This document shows positions 8,376 to 17,077 of a stretch of DNA of 64,000 nucleotides, piece by piece (the stretch's first letter is position 1; each line of letters opens with the position of its first letter). Below the pieces are notes generated by a model that ran no database searches, was not told the origin of the DNA, and worked only from the letters and a program-made list of their open reading frames with translations. Both the position numbers and the translations under genes were made by a program. The stretch spans positions 30,755 through 94,754 of the forward strand of contig CAIXWN010000003.1 of assembly GCA_903923135.1 (NCBI GenBank), read 5' to 3'. The stretch comes from an uncultured Caulobacteraceae bacterium. GTDB lineage: Bacteria; Pseudomonadota; Alphaproteobacteria; Caulobacterales; Caulobacteraceae.

Positions 8376-8805
8376 CGGCCGCCTCGCCGGTCCCGCCCTC
8401 AGCCTTGTCCGAGCCGAGGCTGTAGACATCGGCCTCGCCATGCTTGCCCGGGATGCGATAGAGGTAGGGCGTCCCCCACGGGTCGTTCAGGGCCGCCGCC
8501 TTCTGTAGATAGGGTCCGTTCCAGCCCGGCGCGGTGGCCGGCGCCGTCACCAGAGCGTTGAGGCCCTCCTCCTGGGTCGGGAATCGTCCGACATCGAGCC
8601 GGAACAGCTGCAGGGCGGCGTCGACGTTCTGGATCTGCACCTTGGCGGTCTGGGTGCGCGACGTGCCCAGATATTTCAGCACCTGTGGGGCGATGATCGC
8701 CGCCAGCAGGCCCATGATGGCCAGCACCACCAGCATTTCCAGCAGGGTGAACCCGCCGTCGTCCCGGCGCCGCTGCAGCCATTGCGGTCTTGAGAAGGTC
8801 TTCAT
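8359..8805 (-). CDS. gspG: Type II secretion major pseudopilin GspG
   Basis: GspG is the main subunit of the pseudopilus. The 148-residue product has the near-invariant G-FTLLEMLVVLAIMGLLAAII helix after a 16-residue leader, the RFPTQEEGLNAL segment, and the C-terminal calcium-site region DPWGTPYLYRIPGKHGEADVYSLGSD. All are diagnostic. The start codon overlaps the gspF stop (ATGA). The short leader contains several Arg residues, as expected for a prepilin peptidase substrate. Confidence 0.95.
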   Translation of the reverse strand: MKTFSRPQWLQRRRDDGGFTLLEMLVVLAIMGLLAAIIAPQVLKYLGTSRTQTAKVQIQNVDAALQLFRLDVGRFPTQEEGLNALVTAPATAPGWNGPYLQKAAALNDPWGTPYLYRIPGKHGEADVYSLGSDKAEGGTGEAADVGNW

Positions 8806-10016
8806 GGGGACAGCGCCAGATCGTTGAAACCGAGGATGGCCGACATGATCGAGGCGATCACCGTGGCGACCACGCCGCCCATGATCACCGTGATGGCCGG
8901 GGTGATTATGCCGATCATCCGCTGGATCGTCGAGCGCACCGTTCGGTCGAGCACATCGGCCAGCCGGCCAAGCATCAGACCCAGCCGGGCGGTCTCCTCG
9001 CCGGTGCGCAGGAAGCTCAGGGCCATGGGTGGAAAGACGCCACTGGCGGCCAGCGGGCCGTATAGGCCGCCGCCTTCCTTCAGGCCGGCCGCCACCTTCG
9101 CGACGGCGGCCGACATGTGGCTGTTTGCCACCGAACGCTGGGCGATTCCCAGGGCCGTCGGCAGGGGAACGCCGCCCTCCACCAGGCTGCCGAGGGTTCG
9201 GGCGAAGGCGGCGGTTTCGGCGTTGACGATCAGCGGGCCGAGTTGCGGAACGCCCAGGACGAAGCGATCGAACGCCAGGCGCACCGACGGTCGTCGCAGC
9301 CACTGGCGCACGCCGAACGCCGCTGCGATGATCACACCCAGGCCGATCAGGCCATAGGCGCGCACGCCTTCGCTGGCGCCCATGACCAGGCGCGTGGCCA
9401 GGGGAAGCTTGCCGTGGGCGCCCTCGAAGAGCACCTCGAACTGCGGCACCACCACCAGCAGCATCACCAGGATGACGCTCGAGGCCACCACCATCAGCAT
9501 GCCCGGATAGACCAGGGACGAGACCACGGTCTGGCGCAGGGCCTCGGCCCGATCAAGGCTTTCGGACAGCCGCGCCAGGGCCGCTCCCAGCCGGCCGTCG
9601 GCCTCGCCGGCCTCGCACATCGCCGAGGCCATGGGCGGGAACAGGCCCTTCGATTCGGTCATCGCCAGCGACAGGGCGGCTCCCTCCTTCACCCGGCCGT
9701 GAATCTTCGCGAAGGCGGCCTTGACCCCGGCGTGAGGTATGTTCTCCACACACACCGCCAGGGCCCGGTCCAGGGCCAGCCCGGCTTCCAGCAATACGGC
9801 CAGTTCGCCCATGGCGTTGACCACGGCCTGCCGCGTCTGGCCGTTGGCCCGCACCGCCGCCTCCGGCCTCGCCGCGCCGGACGCGGCCACCGTCTCGATG
9901 GGCAGCAGACCCAGCCGCCGCAGCTGGGCGATGACGTCCTCGCGGGACTCGCCGTCCAGGGCGCCGCTGCGGATGGCCCCGGAGGGCGTGGCGGCGCGAT
10001 AGCGGAACGTCGCCAT
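8802..10016 (-). CDS. gspF: Type II secretion platform protein GspF
   Basis: GspF is the polytopic inner-membrane core of the assembly platform. The 404 residues match the family length. It shows two repeats of the T2SSF domain (LLEAGLALDRAL near 80 and LVEGGVPLPTALG near 280) and three membrane helices (near 170, 220 and 375). The N-terminal FRYRAATPSG is typical. It begins two bases after the gspE stop and ends overlapping gspG, so it is in the same operon. Confidence 0.95.
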   Translation of the reverse strand: MATFRYRAATPSGAIRSGALDGESREDVIAQLRRLGLLPIETVAASGAARPEAAVRANGQTRQAVVNAMGELAVLLEAGLALDRALAVCVENIPHAGVKAAFAKIHGRVKEGAALSLAMTESKGLFPPMASAMCEAGEADGRLGAALARLSESLDRAEALRQTVVSSLVYPGMLMVVASSVILVMLLVVVPQFEVLFEGAHGKLPLATRLVMGASEGVRAYGLIGLGVIIAAAFGVRQWLRRPSVRLAFDRFVLGVPQLGPLIVNAETAAFARTLGSLVEGGVPLPTALGIAQRSVANSHMSAAVAKVAAGLKEGGGLYGPLAASGVFPPMALSFLRTGEETARLGLMLGRLADVLDRTVRSTIQRMIGIITPAITVIMGGVVATVIASIMSAILGFNDLALSP

Positions 10017-10018
10017 GT

Positions 10019-11719
10019 TCAGCCCTCCCGCGTCACGCGGAGGACTTCGTCCAGGGTGGTCAGGCCGGCGCGGGCCTTGACCAGACCGTCCTCCAGCATG
10101 GTGCGCAGCCCGGCTGCGGCCTGGATGTCCCGGGCCTCGGCCCGGGCCAGAACCAGCCGCTCGGTCTCAGCGTCGGTGATCAGCAGCTCCAGCAGGGCGA
10201 TGCGGCCCTTGAAACCCGCCCCGCCGCAGTCATCGCAGCCCACCGGCCGCCACAGATGCTGCAGGCCGGTCGGATTGACGCCCAGGGCCTTGAAGGTCTC
10301 CGGCGTGGGCGAGAACGGCTCGCGGCAGTGGGGACACAGCCGCCGCACCAGTCGCTGCGCGAGCACGGCGTTCAGGGTCGAGGTGATCAGGAACGGCTCG
10401 ACGCCCATGTCCAGCAGGCGCGTCACCGCCGCGGCCGCGCCGTTGGTGTGCAGGGTCGACAGAATCGTGTGTCCGGTCAGGGCCGCCTGCACGGCCACCT
10501 GGGCGGTTTCCAGGTCGCGGATTTCGCCCACCATCATCACGTCGGGGTCCTGGCGAAGGAACGAGCGAAGGGCCGACGCGAAGGTCAGGCCGATCTGGGG
10601 CGCCACCTGCGTCTGGTTGATCCCCGCCAGGCGGTATTCGATGGGATCCTCGATGGTCAGGATCTTGCGCTCGGCCGTGTTCATCGCCGCCAGCGCCGCA
10701 TAGAGCGTGGTGGTCTTGCCGCTGCCGGTGGGGCCGGTGACCAGCACGATGCCGTGCGGCTGGCGCAGCACCCGCAGGAACCGCGCCAGGGTGTCGGCGT
10801 CGAAACCCAGGGACTCGAAATCCAGCGGCAGGTTCGAGCGGTCGAGAATGCGCATCACCACGCTCTCGCCGTGGATCGTCGGCGCGGTGGCCACCCGCAG
10901 GTCGATCTCGTGGCCTCGCACCGCCAGGCGCAGGCGGCCGTCCTGCGGCAGGCGCCGCTCGGCGATGTTCAGGCCCGCCATCACCTTGATGCGCGAGACG
11001 AAGGCCGCCTTGAGATGCGGGGGCAGGGGGTCCTCGTCACGCAGAGCGCCGTCGATCCGCAGGCGGATCTTCAGGGAATCCTCGCTGGGCTCGATGTGGA
11101 TGTCCGAGGCCTGGGCCTCCACGGCCCGGCCGATCAGGGCGTTGACCGCCCGCACCACCGGGGCGTCGCTGGAAAGGTCCTTCAGGCGCTCCACATCGGC
11201 CTCGTCGGCGCCGCCGGCCTCGCCGGGCCCGGCCAGGGCCTCGGGGTAGAGCCTGTCGAGGGCGATCTCCAGGTCACCCGAGCGGGCCACCAGGGGCACG
11301 ACAGGGCGCTTCAGGGCGAAGGCCAGGGCGTGGCGCGTGTCGGTGGACAGCGGATCGACGAAGGCCACCTCGACGGCCGCCCCGGTGTCGCGCAGGGGCA
11401 CGGCGCGGGCGTCCCGCAGGAAGCGCGGCGACAGGCGGTCCGCCGCCAGGGCCTCCGCGGGGAAGTCAGCGGCGATGGCGATCCTCAGCCCCGCCGCCTC
11501 GGCGATGGCCGCCGCCAGCGCCTGCTCGCTGACCATGCCCAGGCGGGTGAGCACCGTGTCGAGCGGCTCTCCGGTCTCTTCCTGCACCAGGCGCGCCCGG
11601 GCCAGGGTGTCCGCCGGCGCCAAGCCGCGCTCCAGCACCAGCTGATCAAGCGTAAAGCCGGGGCGCCGGGTGGTCCCGGCGGCGGAACTGCTGGCGCCGT
11701 CAGCCAAGGGGAAGACCAC
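10019..11719 (-). CDS. gspE: Type II secretion ATPase GspE
   Basis: Cytoplasmic hexameric ATPase that powers pseudopilus assembly; first gene of the operon. It contains the N1 domain that docks GspL (residues ~20-150), Walker A GPTGSGKTT (about 325-333), an Asp box, Walker B DVMMVGEIRD, a His box (ALTGHTILSTLHTN) and the tetracysteine zinc element LCPHCREPF...CDDCGGAGFKGR. All catalytic elements are intact. The length of 566 is standard. The start at 11719 is the first plausible ATG; the upstream region is shared divergently with arsR, but no gspE promoter could be read with confidence. Confidence 0.95.
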   Translation of the reverse strand: MVFPLADGASSSAAGTTRRPGFTLDQLVLERGLAPADTLARARLVQEETGEPLDTVLTRLGMVSEQALAAAIAEAAGLRIAIAADFPAEALAADRLSPRFLRDARAVPLRDTGAAVEVAFVDPLSTDTRHALAFALKRPVVPLVARSGDLEIALDRLYPEALAGPGEAGGADEADVERLKDLSSDAPVVRAVNALIGRAVEAQASDIHIEPSEDSLKIRLRIDGALRDEDPLPPHLKAAFVSRIKVMAGLNIAERRLPQDGRLRLAVRGHEIDLRVATAPTIHGESVVMRILDRSNLPLDFESLGFDADTLARFLRVLRQPHGIVLVTGPTGSGKTTTLYAALAAMNTAERKILTIEDPIEYRLAGINQTQVAPQIGLTFASALRSFLRQDPDVMMVGEIRDLETAQVAVQAALTGHTILSTLHTNGAAAAVTRLLDMGVEPFLITSTLNAVLAQRLVRRLCPHCREPFSPTPETFKALGVNPTGLQHLWRPVGCDDCGGAGFKGRIALLELLITDAETERLVLARAEARDIQAAAGLRTMLEDGLVKARAGLTTLDEVLRVTREG

Positions 11720-11865
11720 TCCGATCCCGGGAAAAGGGCCGCAAAGCCATGACCGTATCCTCGTCGCCGGCCACGCCGACGATGGCGCCCCCAGGACAGC
11801 GCGACCTTCGCCTACGCGTGGTCGTTGTCAATCCTGTGACGGTCGGGCGCCGCGGGAAGTCGTGC

Positions 11866-11900
11866 TTGCCACACTCCAACAATTCCACGATACTGGAAAT
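11866..11900 (+). promoter_or_regulatory. arsR promoter with overlapping inverted repeat (putative ArsR operator)
   Basis: TTGCCA (11866-11871), a 17-base spacer and GATACT (11889-11894) form a reasonable sigma70-type promoter whose predicted start falls at or next to the arsR ATG. The inverted repeat TTCCA-N6-TGGAA (11883-11898) covers the -10 element, the right position for ArsR repression. A further TGGAAT at 11902 makes a wider repeat with ATTCCA at 11882. Operator assignment is inference from position and symmetry. Confidence 0.5.
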
Positions 11901-12263
11901 ATGGAATCAAACGACGCCGTCAGACGCCTGTCCGCTCTCGCCCAGGACTCCCGTCTCGCCGTCTTCCGTCTGCTGGTCAGGGCCGGACCGGAGGGCATGG
12001 CGGCCGGCGACATCGCCCGCGGCCTGGGACTGGCCCCCAACACCCTCTCGGCCCAGCTCACGGTCCTGGCCAACGCCGGCCTGATCCGCAGCCGCCGCGA
12101 CGGCCGCTCGATCGTCTACGCCGCCGACTACGACGCCATGAGCGCCTTGCTGGTCTTCCTGATGGACGACTGCTGCCAGGGGCGGCCGGAGGTCTGTGCT
12201 CCCGTGGCCGACCTCACGGCCCGCATCGCCTGCTGTGAACAACCCCGGGGAGCCCTGTCATGA
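11901..12263 (+). CDS. arsR: ArsR-family arsenite-responsive repressor
   Basis: A 120-residue winged-helix metalloregulator. The helix-turn-helix region contains DIARGLGLAPNTLSAQLTVL, followed by the beta wing RSRRDGRSIVYAAD. It lacks the ELCVCDL cysteine pair of plasmid R773 ArsR. Instead it carries vicinal cysteines C91-C92 plus C99, and a second pair C111-C112, near the C-terminus, the arrangement of the Acidithiobacillus-type arsenite sensor. The start was set at ATG 11901 because the protein begins there as a normal ArsR and the promoter ends just upstream. Its stop overlaps arsI by four bases. Confidence 0.9.
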   Translation: MESNDAVRRLSALAQDSRLAVFRLLVRAGPEGMAAGDIARGLGLAPNTLSAQLTVLANAGLIRSRRDGRSIVYAADYDAMSALLVFLMDDCCQGRPEVCAPVADLTARIACCEQPRGALS

Positions 12264-12733
12264 AACGCCTGCACGTCCATGTGGCGGTCGAGGACCTTCA
12301 CAAATCCACCGCCTTCTACGCCACCCTGTTCGGAGTCGCCCCGACCGTGGTGAAGGAAGACTACGCCAAGTGGATGCTCGACGATCCGCGCGTGAACTTC
12401 GCCATCTCGACACTCGGCGACTCGCCCGGGCTCGATCACCTCGGCATTCAGGTCGAGGACGCCGGCGAGCTTTCCGAAATCGCCAGTCGCCTCAACGCCG
12501 CGGGCGCCAGAACCGTGCAGGAAGTCGCGGCGATCTGCTGCTACGCGAAGTCCGACAAGACCTGGGTGCAAGACCCGTCAGGGTTGCGGTGGGAGACGTT
12601 CCACACGCTCGGAGAGGCGGCCGTCTATGGCGAGGACCGGTCCGTGGCCGCGATGATGGGCAAACAGCCGGGGGCCTGCTGCGCCCCGGAGACGCCGGCG
12701 CCCGTCGCGACGCCCGTCTGCCGCCGGCCCTAG
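12260..12733 (+). CDS. arsI: ArsI/CadI-type metalloenzyme, probable C-As lyase
   Basis: Vicinal-oxygen-chelate (glyoxalase fold) dioxygenase. ArsI breaks the carbon-arsenic bond of methylarsenite and aromatic arsenite compounds using Fe(II). The candidate iron ligands H5 or H7, H60 and E112 are present, as is the substrate-binding vicinal pair C93-C94, at spacing very close to that of characterised ArsI. The C-terminal tail adds further cysteines (GACCAPE and VCRRP). CadI-type cadmium-induced proteins share the fold, but the CC pair and the ars operon context favour ArsI. The ATG overlaps the arsR stop. Confidence 0.85.
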   Translation: MKRLHVHVAVEDLHKSTAFYATLFGVAPTVVKEDYAKWMLDDPRVNFAISTLGDSPGLDHLGIQVEDAGELSEIASRLNAAGARTVQEVAAICCYAKSDKTWVQDPSGLRWETFHTLGEAAVYGEDRSVAAMMGKQPGACCAPETPAPVATPVCRRP

Positions 12734-12771
12734 TCGGCGACAATCTTCACGCTTGGGGAGCTGACAACACC

Positions 12772-13293
12772 ATGACCGACTCCAGACCTCTCAATGTCCT
12801 CTTTCTCTGCACGGGCAACTCGGCCCGTTCGATCCTGGCCGAGGCGATTCTCAACCGCCTCGGCGGCGACCGCTTCCGCGCCTGGTCGGCGGGGTCCATG
12901 CCCAAGGGCGCGGTGCACCCGGCCACGCTCGAGATCCTTCGCCGGAACGGCTTCCGCACCGAGGATTTCCGCTCCAAGAGCTGGGAGGAGTTCTCCGGGC
13001 CCGACGCGCCCAAACTCGATTTCGTGTTCACCGTCTGCGACAACGCCGCCGCCGAGGTCTGCCCGATCTGGCCGGGCCAGCCGATGACGGCCCACTGGGG
13101 CGTTCCGGATCCCGCCGCCGCCGTCGGCAACGACGCCGAGATCGCCCTGGCCTTCGCCGACGCCTACCGCCAGCTCGGCAATCGAATAAACCTGTTCGTC
13201 AACCTGCCGATGGCCAGCCTCGACCGGCTCTCCCTCCAGCGACGGCTGGACGCCATCGGCAAGGCCGGCGCCGGGGCGGACACGCCGACGTGA
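12772..13293 (+). CDS. arsC: Thioredoxin-type arsenate reductase ArsC
   Basis: Reduces arsenate to arsenite. The low-molecular-weight phosphatase fold is shown by the P-loop LFLCTGNSARS (nucleophile C13). The second motif FTVCDNAAAEVCP supplies C89 and C97, the resolving pair of the thioredoxin-linked family. A DP motif (VPDPAA) carries the general acid. At 173 residues it has a longer C-terminus than Bacillus ArsC (139). The ATG at 12772 follows 38 bases after arsI; the arsN2 start overlaps its stop. Confidence 0.9.
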   Translation: MTDSRPLNVLFLCTGNSARSILAEAILNRLGGDRFRAWSAGSMPKGAVHPATLEILRRNGFRTEDFRSKSWEEFSGPDAPKLDFVFTVCDNAAAEVCPIWPGQPMTAHWGVPDPAAAVGNDAEIALAFADAYRQLGNRINLFVNLPMASLDRLSLQRRLDAIGKAGAGADTPT

Positions 13294-13718
13294 CCCTGTC
13301 GCCGATCTCGCCCGGCGACGGGCTCTGGCCCGCCTTCGAGGCGGCCCTGCGGAGCGCCGGTCTCGTTACGGAGGATCTGGGGCACGGGGGCGGGCGCTAT
13401 TTCGCCCTGGATGACGGCGTCGGCTTCGGCGGCTTCGAGAGGCTCGGGGGTTCCACCCTCGTCCGCTCCATCGTCGTCGCGCCCCATCGTCGCGGTCAGG
13501 GTCTCGGCTCGGCGCTACTGCAGGCCCTCATCGAGCGGGCCCGTTGCGAGGGAGCCGGGGCGTTGTGGCTGCTGACCACCGACGCCGCGCCGTTCTTCGC
13601 CCGACAGGGCTTCAGCGCCGTCGCCCGGTCCGCCGCGCCGCCGGAAATCGCGGCCACGGCCCAGTTCGTATCATTGTGTTCAGCCTCCGCGGAGTTGATG
13701 TGTCGCAAGCCAGCCTAG
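13290..13718 (+). CDS. arsN2: GNAT acetyltransferase, ArsN2-like arsenic-resistance protein
   Basis: A 142-residue acetyltransferase with the acetyl-CoA binding motif SIVVAPHRRGQGLGSALLQAL and the C-terminal FFARQGFSAV strand-helix element. Small GNAT proteins of this kind are recurrent members of ars operons and are called ArsN2; the related ArsN1 acetylates organoarsenical antibiotics. The substrate here is unknown. The start is GTG at 13290, overlapping the arsC stop. The 3' end overlaps aqpS by 19 bases. Confidence 0.75.
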   Translation: MTLSPISPGDGLWPAFEAALRSAGLVTEDLGHGGGRYFALDDGVGFGGFERLGGSTLVRSIVVAPHRRGQGLGSALLQALIERARCEGAGALWLLTTDAAPFFARQGFSAVARSAAPPEIAATAQFVSLCSASAELMCRKPA

Positions 13719-14407
13719 AGCCCCCTCTGCATCCGTTCAGCGACGCACGCCGTCTCGCCGCGGAGGCTATCGGCACGGCTCTGCTATTGGCCGTGGTCAT
13801 CGGTTCCGGAATCATGGGCGACCGTCTGGCGGGAGGGAATGTCGCCATCGCCCTGCTCGGCAACACCCTGTCGACCGGGGCGGCCCTGGTGGTGCTGATC
13901 ACCGTATTCGGCCCCCTGTCCGGCGCGCATTTCAACCCGGCGGTCACCGTCGTGTTCGGCCTGCGTCGCGAGATCGCCTGGCCCCTGGCGGCCGGCTATG
14001 TGGCCGCGCAGACTTTCGGCGGCGTGATTGGCGTCTGGACTGCGCACGCCATGTTCGGTGAGCCGATCCTGCAGGTTTCGGCGAAGCTGCGCGACGGTCC
14101 GGCCCTGGGTCTTTCCGAGTTCGTCGCCACCTTCGGCCTGATCGCGGCGATCCTGGGATCGATCCGCTTCCGTCCCGACGCCACGCCGATGATTGTCGGG
14201 CTGTACATCACCTCGGCCTACTGGTTCACCGCCTCCACATCCTTCGCCAATCCGGTGGTGACCCTGGCCCGCTGCCTGTCGGACACCTTCGCGGGGATCG
14301 CCCCGTCGTCGGCGCCGCTGTTCATTGCCGCCCAGTTCGCCGGAGCCCTCTGCGCCAGTCTCGGCTGCGGCTGGCTCCTGCGCGAACGCGGAAACACCGA
14401 CTTTTGA
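13700..14407 (+). CDS. aqpS: Aquaporin/aquaglyceroporin (AqpS/ArsS-like) of the ars operon
   Basis: A six-helix MIP-family channel of 235 residues. The first half-helix carries the canonical HFNPAVTV (NPA at 79-81); the second reads FANPVVTLAR, with NPV (184-186) in place of NPA. In ars operons of this layout, as in Sinorhizobium meliloti, the channel lets arsenite made by ArsC leave down its gradient, replacing an ArsB or Acr3 pump. No pump gene is present here. The GTG at 13700 is the only sensible start before the first helix and overlaps arsN2. Confidence 0.85.
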   Translation: MSQASLEPPLHPFSDARRLAAEAIGTALLLAVVIGSGIMGDRLAGGNVAIALLGNTLSTGAALVVLITVFGPLSGAHFNPAVTVVFGLRREIAWPLAAGYVAAQTFGGVIGVWTAHAMFGEPILQVSAKLRDGPALGLSEFVATFGLIAAILGSIRFRPDATPMIVGLYITSAYWFTASTSFANPVVTLARCLSDTFAGIAPSSAPLFIAAQFAGALCASLGCGWLLRERGNTDF

Positions 14408-14522
14408 GCCTTCCCTTGGGTTGCGCGATTGACTCGCAAAATCGGCCACGGCATCGTCGCGCCGCCGCCTTCTTTCCGGCTTGCTGGAAGTCAGGAACAG
14501 GCGCGCGAAGAGGGGAACGCAC

Positions 14523-15881
14523 TTGGTAGCCGAAGACCATGTTGATCTTGGGGCATTCATCGCGGGCGTGAAGCGCCGCAATCCGGGTCAGGACGAGTTC
14601 GTCCAGGCCGTCCAGGAAGTGGCCGAAGACATCTTCGACTTCATTCAGGACAAGACCGCCTATCACGAATATCAGATCCTGCGGCGCATCGCCGAGCCCG
14701 ACCGGGTGATCAGCTTCCGCGTCTGCTGGGAAGACGACAACGGCTCGATCCGCGTGCAGCGCGGCTGGCGGGTCCAGAACAACAACTCCATCGGCCCCTA
14801 CAAGGGTGGCATCCGCTTCCACCCCAGCGTCACCGAGAGCGTGCTGAAGTTTCTCGCCTTCGAGCAGACCTTCAAGAACAGCCTTACCGGCCTGCCCATG
14901 GGCGGCGGCAAGGGCGGCGCGAACTTCAACCCCAAGGGCAAGTCCGACCATGAGGTGATGCGCTTCTGTCAGTCGTTCATGACGGAGCTCTATCGCCATG
15001 TCGGCGCCGACATCGACGTTCCGGCCGGCGACATCGGCGTGGGCGCGCGCGAGATCGGCTACATGTTCGGCCAGTACAAGCGCATCACCAACCAGTTCAC
15101 CGGCGTGCTCACCGGCAAGGGCCTGGAGTTCGGCGGCAGCCTCATCCGCACCGAGGCCACTGGCTACGGCGCGGTCTACTTCCTCAAGAGCATGCTGGAG
15201 AATGTCGGCAACTCGGTCGAGGGCAAGACCGCCGTCGTCTCCGGGTCGGGCAATGTGGCCACCCACGCCGCCGAGAAGATCGTCCAGCTGGGCGGCAAGG
15301 TGCTCACCTTCTCCGACTCCGACGGCTTCATCTATGATCCGGCCGGCATCGACCAGCAGAAGATCAACTGGGTGAAGGACCTCAAGACCAAGCGCCGCGG
15401 CCGGATCGAGGACTACGCCAAGGAGTTCAAGGGTTCGGAATTCCACGCCGGCAAACGTCCGTGGTCGGTCAAGGCCGATCTGGCCCTGCCCTGCGCTACC
15501 CAGAACGAGCTCAATGGCGACGACGCCCGCACCCTGGTGGCCAACGGCTGCATCGCCGTCTCGGAAGGGGCCAACATGCCCACCAACCTCGAGGGCGTGC
15601 ACGTCTTCAAGGAGGCCAAGATCCTCTACGCGCCCGGCAAGGCCGCCAACGCCGGCGGCGTGTCGGTGTCCGGCCTGGAAATGAGCCAGAACTCGGCGCG
15701 CATTTCCTGGAAGGAAGAGCAGCTCCAGACCCTGCTCGTCGACATCATGGAAGGCATCCACAACAGCTGCGTCGAATACGGCGGCGCGGCTGGCACCAAG
15801 CACATCGACTATGTGCGCGGCGCCAATATCGCCGGCTTCAAGAAGGTCGCCGACGCCATGCTGGCCTACGGCGTGGTCTGA
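14523..15881 (+). CDS. gdhA: NADP-type glutamate dehydrogenase
   Basis: Hexameric enzyme that interconverts glutamate with 2-oxoglutarate and ammonia. The 452-residue length, the GPYKGGIRFHP and LPMGGGKGGANFNPKGKSD segments (substrate lysines), the DIDVPAGDIGVG motif and the nucleotide fold VSGSGNVATHAAE all fit the bacterial NADP-dependent class. TTG at 14523 was chosen as the start because AGAGGGGA lies 5-12 bases upstream and the resulting length equals the family norm; no ATG lies near. It faces glutaminase across a shared hairpin; both handle glutamate and ammonia. Confidence 0.92.
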   Translation: MVAEDHVDLGAFIAGVKRRNPGQDEFVQAVQEVAEDIFDFIQDKTAYHEYQILRRIAEPDRVISFRVCWEDDNGSIRVQRGWRVQNNNSIGPYKGGIRFHPSVTESVLKFLAFEQTFKNSLTGLPMGGGKGGANFNPKGKSDHEVMRFCQSFMTELYRHVGADIDVPAGDIGVGAREIGYMFGQYKRITNQFTGVLTGKGLEFGGSLIRTEATGYGAVYFLKSMLENVGNSVEGKTAVVSGSGNVATHAAEKIVQLGGKVLTFSDSDGFIYDPAGIDQQKINWVKDLKTKRRGRIEDYAKEFKGSEFHAGKRPWSVKADLALPCATQNELNGDDARTLVANGCIAVSEGANMPTNLEGVHVFKEAKILYAPGKAANAGGVSVSGLEMSQNSARISWKEEQLQTLLVDIMEGIHNSCVEYGGAAGTKHIDYVRGANIAGFKKVADAMLAYGVV

Positions 15882-15921
15882 CGATCCCCTCGGTCGGGGT
15901 CACGACCTTCGATCGGCAGTC

Positions 15922-15949
15922 GGGCCCGGGATGGCGACATCCCGGGCCC
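15922..15949. terminator. Bidirectional hairpin between gdhA and glsA
   Basis: A perfect 12-base-pair stem GGGCCCGGGATG with loop GCGA and CATCCCGGGCCC lies between convergent genes, 40 bases after gdhA and 7 bases after the glsA stop. T-tracts on both sides are short, so termination strength is uncertain. Confidence 0.65.
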
Positions 15950-15956
15950 TTCCGAT

Positions 15957-16889
15957 TCAGAACACCGACCAGCCGGTCAGCGCCACCAGCCGCTGCAGGG
16001 CCATCTGGCCGACCAGGGAGTTGCCCGCCTCGCACAGGCCCGGCGACCACACGCCGATGGCGGCGCGGCGCGGCGCGATGGCCAGGATGCCGCCGCCGAC
16101 GCCGCTCTTGCCCGGCAGTCCCACCCGATAGGCGAACTCGCCCGAGGCGTCATAGTGGCCGCAGGTCATCATGATGGCGTTGATTCGCCGGGTCCGCTCG
16201 GGGCTGGTCACCTGGATCTGGTTGAGCGGGTCCAGCCCGCCCTGGGCCAGGAACAGGCCGGCGCGGGCCAGCTGTCGACAGGTCATCCGAAGCGCGCACT
16301 GGTTGAAGTAGACCTCGAGAACCTCTTCCACCGGGCTCTGCAGATTGTCGAAGCCGCGCAGGAAATAGGCCAGGCTGGCGTTGCGGAAGCCGGTTTCTTC
16401 CTCCGAGGCGGCCACTTCCGGGTCGATCGACACGGCCTCGTCCAGGGCCAGGCGCCGCATGAAGCCGGCGATGTCGGCGATCGCCTCGCGCGGCCGCCCG
16501 CCGGCCAGCACCGCGTCGGTGACCACGATCGCCCCGGCGTTGATGAACGGGTTGCGCGGGATGCCCCGCTCCTGCTCCAGCTGGACGATGGAGTTGAAGC
16601 GTGATCCGGACGGCTCGCGCCCCACTCGCCGCCACAGACCCTCGTCCAGCCGGTTCATCGCCAGGACCAGGGTGAACACCTTCGAGACGCTCTGGATCGA
16701 GAACGGCGTCTCCGCATCGCCCGCCGCGGCCGTGCGGCCGTCGCAGGTGACGATGGCGATGCCGAACTGCCGGGGGTCGACCCGCGCCAGGGCCGGGATG
16801 TAGTCGGCCACCCGGCCCTCGCCCAGGTGCGCCTGCATCTCCTGGTGCACGGTGGCGACGATGGCGTCGAGATCTTCGCTTGTCGGCAT
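15957..16889 (-). CDS. glsA: Glutaminase (GlsA/YbaS family)
   Basis: Hydrolyses glutamine to glutamate and ammonia. It has the beta-lactamase-like fold with the catalytic SxxK in [11 protein letters not shown] (S67, K70), followed by the family segments [19 protein letters not shown] [12 protein letters not shown], and GVGGGILAI near the C-terminus. The 310-residue length is normal. ATG 16889 was used because the product then begins like other family members. It runs toward gdhA and probably has its own promoter in the GC-rich divergent gap with the Anbu gene. Confidence 0.93.
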   Translation of the reverse strand: MPTSEDLDAIVATVHQEMQAHLGEGRVADYIPALARVDPRQFGIAIVTCDGRTAAAGDAETPFSIQSVSKVFTLVLAMNRLDEGLWRRVGREPSGSRFNSIVQLEQERGIPRNPFINAGAIVVTDAVLAGGRPREAIADIAGFMRRLALDEAVSIDPEVAASEEETGFRNASLAYFLRGFDNLQSPVEEVLEVYFNQCALRMTCRQLARAGLFLAQGGLDPLNQIQVTSPERTRRINAIMMTCGHYDASGEFAYRVGLPGKSGVGGGILAIAPRRAAIGVWSPGLCEAGNSLVGQMALQRLVALTGWSVF

Positions 16890-17077
16890 GTCAGGGCCCC
16901 CCGGGGGGGAGTCTAGCCTGCCCCCGGTCCGGGCGGCAACCACCGCCGGCCCGCGGCTCGCAAGGACCGCCGTCCCGCCCGAAGGGCGCTGACCGCCCCT
17001 GGCCGCCCTGTTATAGTCGCCGCGTCCGGCGCCCGCCGCGGCCATTGCGGCCGGGCCGGACAAGGGGGGAACTGCCG

